From NCBI GenBank assembly GCA_023423235.1, contig JAFAFY010000134.1, positions 1 to 9,644 of the forward strand: 9,644 bases of DNA, read 5' to 3'. Position 1 is the stretch's first letter, and the number at the start of each line of letters is the position of its first letter. The notes beneath the pieces are model-generated. The model was not told where the DNA came from. It ran no database searches and saw only the letters and a list, made by a program, of their open reading frames with translations. Below, piece after piece: positions 5,685-9,644 of this stretch. The DNA comes from Pseudomonadota bacterium (GTDB lineage: Bacteria > Pseudomonadota > Gammaproteobacteria > Xanthomonadales > Xanthomonadaceae). The position numbers were made by a program, and so were the translations under genes.

Positions 5685-5690
5685 CATAAT
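5685..5690 (+). promoter_or_regulatory. -10 element (CATAAT) implying a leaderless HAD mRNA
   Basis: CATAAT ends 6 nt before the ATG at 5697, so transcription would start at or next to the start codon. No Shine-Dalgarno sequence lies at a usable distance (AGGCAGG at 5675-5681 is 15 nt away and upstream of the hexamer). No good -35 is evident; TTGCAG at 5668 is too close. Leaderless transcripts are well established in many bacteria. Confidence 0.45.
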
Positions 5691-5696
5691 CGCGCG

Positions 5697-6425
5697 ATGA
5701 ACGATGGCATCCGACTGGTCGGCTTCGATGCCGACGACACCCTCTGGCGCAGCCAGGATTTCTTCGACGAGGCCCAGCTCGAATTCGAGCGCATCGTCGG
5801 TCGCTATGTCGACCTGGCCGATGGCCGCGTCGCCGAGGCGCTGTACGCGGTCGAGTCGGCCAACATCGCGGTGTTCGGCTATGGCGTCAAAGGCATGGCG
5901 CTGTCGATGATCGAGGCGGCGACGCAGATCACCGATGCGCGCATCAGCGCGGCCGACCTGCACCGCATCGTCGCCATGGCCAAGTCGCTGCTGCGCCATC
6001 CAGTCGAGGTGCTGCCGGGGATCCGCGACGCGGTCGAGACGATCGCCGCGCGCTTCGAGGTGGTGCTGATCACCAAGGGCGACCTGTTCCACCAGGAAGC
6101 GAAGGTACGCGATTCCGGCTTGTCCGACCTGTTCGGCCGGATCGAGATCGTCAGCGAGAAGGATCCGCCGACCTACGCGCGGGTGCTGTCGGAGTTCGAT
6201 GCGCAGCCGCGGCAGTTCCTGATGATCGGCAATTCGCTGCGCTCCGACATCGCACCGGTGCTGGCGCTGGGCGGTTGGGGCGTGCACATTCCCTATCACG
6301 TGACCTGGGCGCACGAGCTGCAGGCCGATATCGGCAACACGGGGGGACGCATGCGCCAGGTGGCATCGCCGGACGAACTGCCGGCCGCGGTCGACGCCCT
6401 GGCCGAGCGTGCGCGGGGCGGCTGA
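5697..6425 (+). CDS. HAD-superfamily hydrolase
   Basis: A 242-residue cytoplasmic protein with all four HAD motifs. Motif I is D11-A-D13-D-T-L-W (nucleophile Asp11, general acid Asp13), motif II is LIT (Thr126), motif III is Lys155 in SEKDPPTY and motif IV is GNSLRSD (Asp184). The stretch 14-110 between motifs I and II is helical in character and fits a C1 alpha-helical cap, as in phosphoglycolate phosphatase or haloacid dehalogenase relatives. The second Asp favours a phosphatase over a dehalogenase, but the substrate cannot be named. The GWGVHIPYHVTWAHE segment (193-207) seems characteristic of its subfamily. The start at MNDG is chosen because motif I then lies 10 residues from the N-terminus, as usual; longer in-frame starts read into the inverted-repeat element. 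It is transcribed alone, apparently leaderless. Confidence 0.93.
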   Translation: MNDGIRLVGFDADDTLWRSQDFFDEAQLEFERIVGRYVDLADGRVAEALYAVESANIAVFGYGVKGMALSMIEAATQITDARISAADLHRIVAMAKSLLRHPVEVLPGIRDAVETIAARFEVVLITKGDLFHQEAKVRDSGLSDLFGRIEIVSEKDPPTYARVLSEFDAQPRQFLMIGNSLRSDIAPVLALGGWGVHIPYHVTWAHELQADIGNTGGRMRQVASPDELPAAVDALAERARGG

Positions 6426-6605
6426 CGGGTTTGCGCGTTGCATGTCCGCGCAGGGACCCGGTACGGCGCGGATCGCGGATAGCCATGGCGCGGCCATCGG
6501 AGCAGCGCACGCGGCGGATCTCGTGGCCAAACAATCCGATCCGGGGTGGAATCGCTTACACCGCATGCCGGGCGGGCCACGCTTGAATGGCGACTTTACG
6601 CTGCG

Positions 6606-6633
6606 TTGACCGCAGCCTCACGCACGGGAAAAT
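6606..6633 (+). promoter_or_regulatory. Possible sigma-70 promoter for the 6713 gene
   Basis: TTGACC (6606-6611) and GAAAAT (6628-6633) are separated by 16 nt, matching 5 and 4 of 6 consensus positions. The start site would be near 6640, giving a leader of about 73 nt. The -35 overlaps the loop of a GCTGCG/CGCAGC inverted repeat (6600-6616) that could be an operator. The rest of the 287-bp gap after the HAD gene shows no gene or tRNA. Confidence 0.35.
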
Positions 6634-6712
6634 TGCGCGTCGATTCATCCTCGCCCGGCCATGTTCAGGGTGTCGGCGCTGCAGTGGCGCCGGACCTGAC
6701 AGGGAGATCCCG

Positions 6713-7147
6713 ATGACGACCACGACTCTTCCCCGCTGGCTGCTGCCGGCAGCGCTCGCCACCGGACTGGCCGCGATGCTGGCCATGCCCACGCCCGCGC
6801 GCGCCAACGACGACCTGGTGCGGGTGATCGTCGACATTGCCGATGTCGTGCTGCGTGGCGATTCGGCCTACTACCGGCATGGCAATTACGGCCGCGACGA
6901 TCGCCTGATCGTGTCGCGCGACCGTTACGGCCGCCCGGTCTACTACCGCCAGGTCCCGCGTCATCACGATGCCCGCTACCGGCACGCCCCCCCGCGCCAT
7001 GCCTACGCCGACAGCCATCGCGGCGACCGCCATCGCAATGACCGCCACCACCGCAGCCGCACCCAATGCGACCGCCGCGGCCGTTGCACCGTGCAGTACT
7101 ACGACCCGCGCCAGGACCGCAGCAACCGACGCGACTGGCGCCGCTGA
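6713..7147 (+). CDS. Exported basic His/Arg/Tyr-rich hypothetical protein
   Basis: A 144-residue protein with a Sec signal peptide (hydrophobic core 9-25, ARA-N cleavage after residue 31). The mature protein opens with a hydrophobic segment (DDLVRVIVDIADVVLRGD, 33-50) and then becomes extremely rich in Arg, His, Tyr and Asp. It includes RDRYGRPVYYRQ (69-80), a His/Arg stretch (residues 102-116) and a close cysteine pair C119/C125 before QYYDP. The net charge is strongly positive. Possible roles are binding metal, nucleic acid or anionic envelope polymers; none is demonstrated. RDxYGRPxYYR-like wording recurs, from memory, in small exported Xanthomonadaceae proteins. GGAG lies 6 nt before the ATG at 6713, deciding this start over the upstream in-frame codon at 6587. 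It is followed after 29 nt by a strong hairpin. Confidence 0.8.
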   Translation: MTTTTLPRWLLPAALATGLAAMLAMPTPARANDDLVRVIVDIADVVLRGDSAYYRHGNYGRDDRLIVSRDRYGRPVYYRQVPRHHDARYRHAPPRHAYADSHRGDRHRNDRHHRSRTQCDRRGRCTVQYYDPRQDRSNRRDWRR

Positions 7148-7176
7148 CTGCAGGCCGCGTCGGCCGGGGACGCGGG

Positions 7177-7215
7177 ATGCACCGGGTCTGCACCCGGGGG
7201 CTGGGCCCGGTGCAT
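7177..7215 (+). terminator. 10-bp-stem hairpin after the 6713 gene
   Basis: ATGCACCGGG (7177-7186) and CCCGGTGCAT (7206-7215) are perfect complements around a 19-nt G-rich loop, 29 nt past the stop codon. No T-tract follows, so it could be a factor-dependent terminator, an mRNA stabiliser or an operator. A second, smaller hairpin GACCGC/GCGGTC follows at 7222-7237. Confidence 0.45.
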
Positions 7216-7286
7216 TCTCCGGACCGCTGTCGCGGTCGGCCAAGCCTTGCGGCTGGCGCAGTCCCGGGTCGGCCATGCTTTTCTGC

Positions 7287-7292
7287 TAGCGT
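7287..7292 (+). promoter_or_regulatory. Candidate -10 (TAGCGT) immediately before the 7299 start
   Basis: TAGCGT, preceded by TGC as in an extended -10, ends 6 nt before the ATG at 7299. This is the same spacing as the hexamer before the HAD gene. No ribosome binding site is present between it and the ATG, so the mRNA would be leaderless. A -35 is not evident. Confidence 0.35.
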
Positions 7293-7298
7293 GGCGCC

Positions 7299-7739
7299 AT
7301 GCTCGCCGCGCCGTCGTTCCCCCTCCGCCTCGTTCTCCTGCTTGCCGTCCTCATGACCGGGGCCGGCACGCAGGCGCGCGCTGCCGATCCCATCGCCTGC
7401 GAACTCGCATTTGCCGCCGATGACTGGTCGCCGCTCCGGCAGGCGGCGCATGGCGTTGGCCAGGTGCGCTGCGCCGACGGCAGCAGCCTGCCGGTCCGGG
7501 TCAGCATCAAGGGCGTCGTGCACAGCGGGGCCGGCACGCCACGCCTCGGCGCGGCGGCAGGCAGCTTCTCCGGGGTCACGGATGTGCGTGACGTGTTCGG
7601 GGGCTATTCGATGGCGCAGGGCGACAGTGCCCCGCACCTGCTGATGCGCAAGGGCGGTGTGACGCTGCGCGTGACCGGGACTGGCGACTGGTGGGCGGGT
7701 GGCGGACGCCCGGACAGTCTGGTGATCTCGCCGCGTTGA
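7299..7739 (+). CDS. Exported hypothetical protein, Gly-rich beta-type
   Basis: A 146-residue protein with a Sec signal peptide (core 11-23, ARA-A cleavage after residue 28). The mature part has alternating hydrophobic/Gly patterns that suggest beta strands: GVGQVRCADGSSLPVRVSIKG (52-72), GSFSGVTDVRDVFGGYS (88-104) and GGVTLRVTGTGDWW (119-132). Two cysteines (C34, C58) could pair. This spacing of G.G.V.C..G, F.GV.DV..V.G.Y and V.L...G.G.W resembles a conserved exported hypothetical family I have seen in Xanthomonadaceae but cannot name. No catalytic motif is visible. No Shine-Dalgarno sequence precedes the start; a -10-like hexamer at 7287 suggests leaderless initiation. A small hairpin lies 17 nt past the stop. 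Confidence 0.75.
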   Translation: MLAAPSFPLRLVLLLAVLMTGAGTQARAADPIACELAFAADDWSPLRQAAHGVGQVRCADGSSLPVRVSIKGVVHSGAGTPRLGAAAGSFSGVTDVRDVFGGYSMAQGDSAPHLLMRKGGVTLRVTGTGDWWAGGGRPDSLVISPR

Positions 7740-7756
7740 GACAGGGCGACCCGGCG

Positions 7757-7784
7757 AACAGGCCTCTTGTGAGGGGTTGCTGTT
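7757..7784 (+). terminator. Two-part hairpin after the 7299 gene; rest of 7740-7943 empty
   Basis: AACAG (7757-7761)/CTGTT (7780-7784) enclose CCTC/GAGG (7763-7766, 7771-7774) with a TTGT loop and a 5-nt bulge. No T-tract is present. The remainder of the 204-bp gap to 7944 holds a 12-bp palindrome GCGCCGCGGCGC (7897-7908), placed where a transcript from the minus-strand small gene would end. No gene is supportable there. Confidence 0.3.
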
Positions 7785-7943
7785 ACACGCCCGGTTCTAC
7801 AGGTGCGTTCCCAAGGGTACTGTCGCGACCGGCCTGTCCTGCGCTGCAGGTTCCGGGCTGACGGCCATGGCTTGACCGGGCGGGCAGGTCGTATCCGCGC
7901 CGCGGCGCTTCCTGCGGACAACCTGGGACACCGCCCGGCGCGA

Positions 7944-8135
7944 TCAGTCGCTGCGGTGGCGGCTGTCGCTGTCGCGCGGTACGGCCTGCAGGGTGTTTTC
8001 GGCGTCCAGTCCGACACGTGCGGCCACGCGATCCAGGGTGACGGCATACGCACCCAGCAATCCCGCGGCGAGAACCAGTGCGACCGTCCAGCGCAGCAGG
8101 CGCCGACGGGGGCGGGTGGTGACGGCGGTGTCCAT
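7944..8135 (-). CDS. Small single-span inner-membrane protein
   Basis: A 63-residue protein. A basic N-terminus with RPRRRLLR (residues 8-15) precedes one strongly hydrophobic segment (about 16-33: TVALVLAAGLLGAYAVTL at 17-34), followed by a polar, charged tail with an Arg/Asp/Ser-rich end. The positive-inside rule places the N-terminus in the cytoplasm and the tail in the periplasm. No cleavage site is obvious, so it is probably an anchored peptide. GGGAG lies 7 nt before the ATG, which is the strongest evidence for translation. It is divergent from the exported protein gene at 8278 with 142 bp between starts. I recognise no family; small membrane peptides often regulate larger membrane complexes, but nothing here says which. 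Confidence 0.7.
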   Translation of the reverse strand: MDTAVTTRPRRRLLRWTVALVLAAGLLGAYAVTLDRVAARVGLDAENTLQAVPRDSDSRHRSD

Positions 8136-8277
8136 GTCGCATCTCCCTGCGATGTGCGCGTTAGGCTATCGTCGCCGCTCGCGTGCGATGGCGGTGTCGA
8201 GATGGGTCCGCCCACGCGGCGCCATACCGTGCCGGGCGCGGCCATTCCGCCTGCAACCGCACGCCGAGGACTCCCGC
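8136..8277. promoter_or_regulatory. Divergent promoter region with a TATCGT -10 candidate
   Basis: This spacer separates the start of the small membrane protein (minus) from that of the exported protein (plus). GGCTATCGT at 8164-8172 contains a TATCGT hexamer identical to that before the 1328 gene; it would give the plus gene a leader of about 100 nt. The complementary strand across the same site reads ATAGCCTAAC, a possible -10 for the minus gene. Overlapping promoters are therefore conceivable. Ribosome binding sites are GAGGA at 8266-8270 (plus) and GGGAG just before 8135 (minus). Confidence 0.35.
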
Positions 8278-8805
8278 ATGCCGAAATCCGCCGCCAGCCT
8301 TGCCCTGTCGATCGCGATTCTCGCGGTGTTGCCGGACGCACGTGCGCAGGACGGTACGCCGCCGCAGGTGGCCGGCGTCCCTGCGCCGGCGCCGTGGACG
8401 CCGCGCACCGGTGATGCCTGGCTCGACACCTGGATGCTCGACATCAATCGCTACGCCGCGCGCCACCATGACGCATTCGTCGATGAGATCGTGCGCTACC
8501 AGGGCGGTCCGCGCGCGCTGGTCGAAGAACTGCTGGCCGAGCAGCGCTGGCAGCCCGCCGACGTCTATCTGGCCTGTGCCGCCGCCCTGGCCCTGGGGCG
8601 TGCCTGCCGCGAGGTGGCGGCCGAGCGTGGCCGCGATCCCGCCGAGGACTGGTCGGCGCTGCTGGCGCGGCTGCAGACCCGGGACGGCGCGCCGCCGTTG
8701 CAGCGGGTGCGGCTGGGGCTGGTGGCGAGCTACGACCGCTGGGCGCGGCCGATCACCCTGGATGCCGCGCTGCGTCGCGCCCTGCCGGAGCGCGCGGGCA
8801 ACTGA
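8278..8805 (+). CDS. Exported hypothetical protein, helical, two cysteines
   Basis: A 175-residue protein with a Sec signal peptide (core 5-18, ARA-Q cleavage after residue 23) and a Pro/Ala-rich linker (28-43). The globular part is largely helical: GDAWLDTWMLDINRYAARH (45-63), AFVDEIVRYQGGPRALVEELL (66-86), a Cys100/Cys110 pair in YLACAAALALGRAC, and a C-terminal LVASYDRWARPITLDAALRR region. The two cysteines 10 residues apart probably form a disulfide. From memory, proteins with this pattern (DIxRYAxRxxxAFVDE, DVYxACA, GRxCR, YxRWARP) are conserved in Xanthomonadaceae as hypotheticals; I cannot give a function. The start is set by GAGGA 7 nt upstream and the signal peptide, and the longer in-frame extension to 7993 overlaps the divergent gene. 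It is convergent with accC. Confidence 0.8.
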   Translation: MPKSAASLALSIAILAVLPDARAQDGTPPQVAGVPAPAPWTPRTGDAWLDTWMLDINRYAARHHDAFVDEIVRYQGGPRALVEELLAEQRWQPADVYLACAAALALGRACREVAAERGRDPAEDWSALLARLQTRDGAPPLQRVRLGLVASYDRWARPITLDAALRRALPERAGN

Positions 8806-8814
8806 CGGCGCGGT

Positions 8815-8836
8815 GCCGGCGCACAGGCGCGCCGGC
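8815..8836. terminator. Hairpin between convergent genes (8278 gene and accC)
   Basis: GCCGGCGC (8815-8822) pairs perfectly with GCGCCGGC (8829-8836) around a 6-nt loop. It fills most of the 32-bp gap between the two stop codons. Being symmetrical, it could act on both transcripts. There is no T-tract on either strand. Confidence 0.45.
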
Positions 8837-8837
8837 C

Positions 8838-9644
<807 letters not shown>

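Noticed and set aside
5415..5696. 94-codon N-terminal extension of the HAD hydrolase
   Set aside because: It is encoded by the inverted-repeat element, is low-complexity, and would put motif I far from the N-terminus.
5631..6566. A 311-codon minus-strand open frame antisense to the HAD gene
   Set aside because: It is the antisense shadow of a gene with all four HAD motifs, with no start signal or domain.
6426..6712. tRNA or small RNA gene in the gap after the HAD hydrolase
   Set aside because: Short palindromes are present, but no cloverleaf, CCA end or terminator with a T-tract can be drawn.

Overview
The window is very GC-rich, with the strong GC third-position bias that leaves long spurious frames open everywhere. 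Gene content and protein wording (an Asd/YliI-type PQQ sugar dehydrogenase lipoprotein, a DUF4124-like lytic transglycosylase, a 'MRRF' SRAP-like protein, many small Sec-exported hypotheticals) suggest a gammaproteobacterium of the Xanthomonadaceae/Lysobacteraceae (Luteimonas-, Lysobacter- or Stenotrophomonas-like). The lineage is inferred from recollected family resemblance, not from a search. This looks like ordinary chromosome: no phage, integrase, transposase, CRISPR, rRNA or tRNA gene is visible.

Layout. 1-165: no supportable gene, one strong hairpin. 166-372 (-): small proline-rich protein, divergent from 519-1244 (+), an SRAP (YedK/HMCES)-fold protein that appears to have lost every catalytic residue of the family. 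1328-1783 (+): exported hypothetical, convergent with 1830-2348 (-), adenine phosphoribosyltransferase (apt), with a triple 15-bp repeat between them. 2456-3256 (+): exported lytic transglycosylase, divergent from apt. 3304-4518 (-): PQQ-dependent sugar dehydrogenase lipoprotein with a GTG start. A long divergent intergenic region (4519-4896) leads to 4897-5283 (+), a secreted two-EF-hand protein with a good intrinsic terminator. Next comes a 220-bp gene-free palindromic element with 21-bp terminal inverted repeats (5381-5600), then a HAD hydrolase (5697-6425, +) with a leaderless-type promoter. 6713-7147 and 7299-7739 (+) are exported hypotheticals. 7944-8135 (-) is a 63-residue single-span membrane protein, divergent from 8278-8805 (+), another exported hypothetical. 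8838-9644 (-) is the C-terminal part of biotin carboxylase (accC), cut by the window edge.

The genes are mostly single transcription units facing alternately; no multi-gene operon is evident except that accC probably continues beyond the right edge. Seven of the twelve genes encode envelope or exported products (five soluble Sec substrates without enzymatic motifs, one lytic transglycosylase, one lipoprotein), plus one inner-membrane peptide. Housekeeping functions are purine salvage (apt) and fatty-acid synthesis (accC).

The most promising lead is the catalytically degenerate SRAP-like protein: the four positions aligning with E. coli YedK C2, N75, E105 and H160 read R2, T75, K105 and V160, while the fold signature motifs are kept. 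The second is the inverted-repeat element at 5381-5600.
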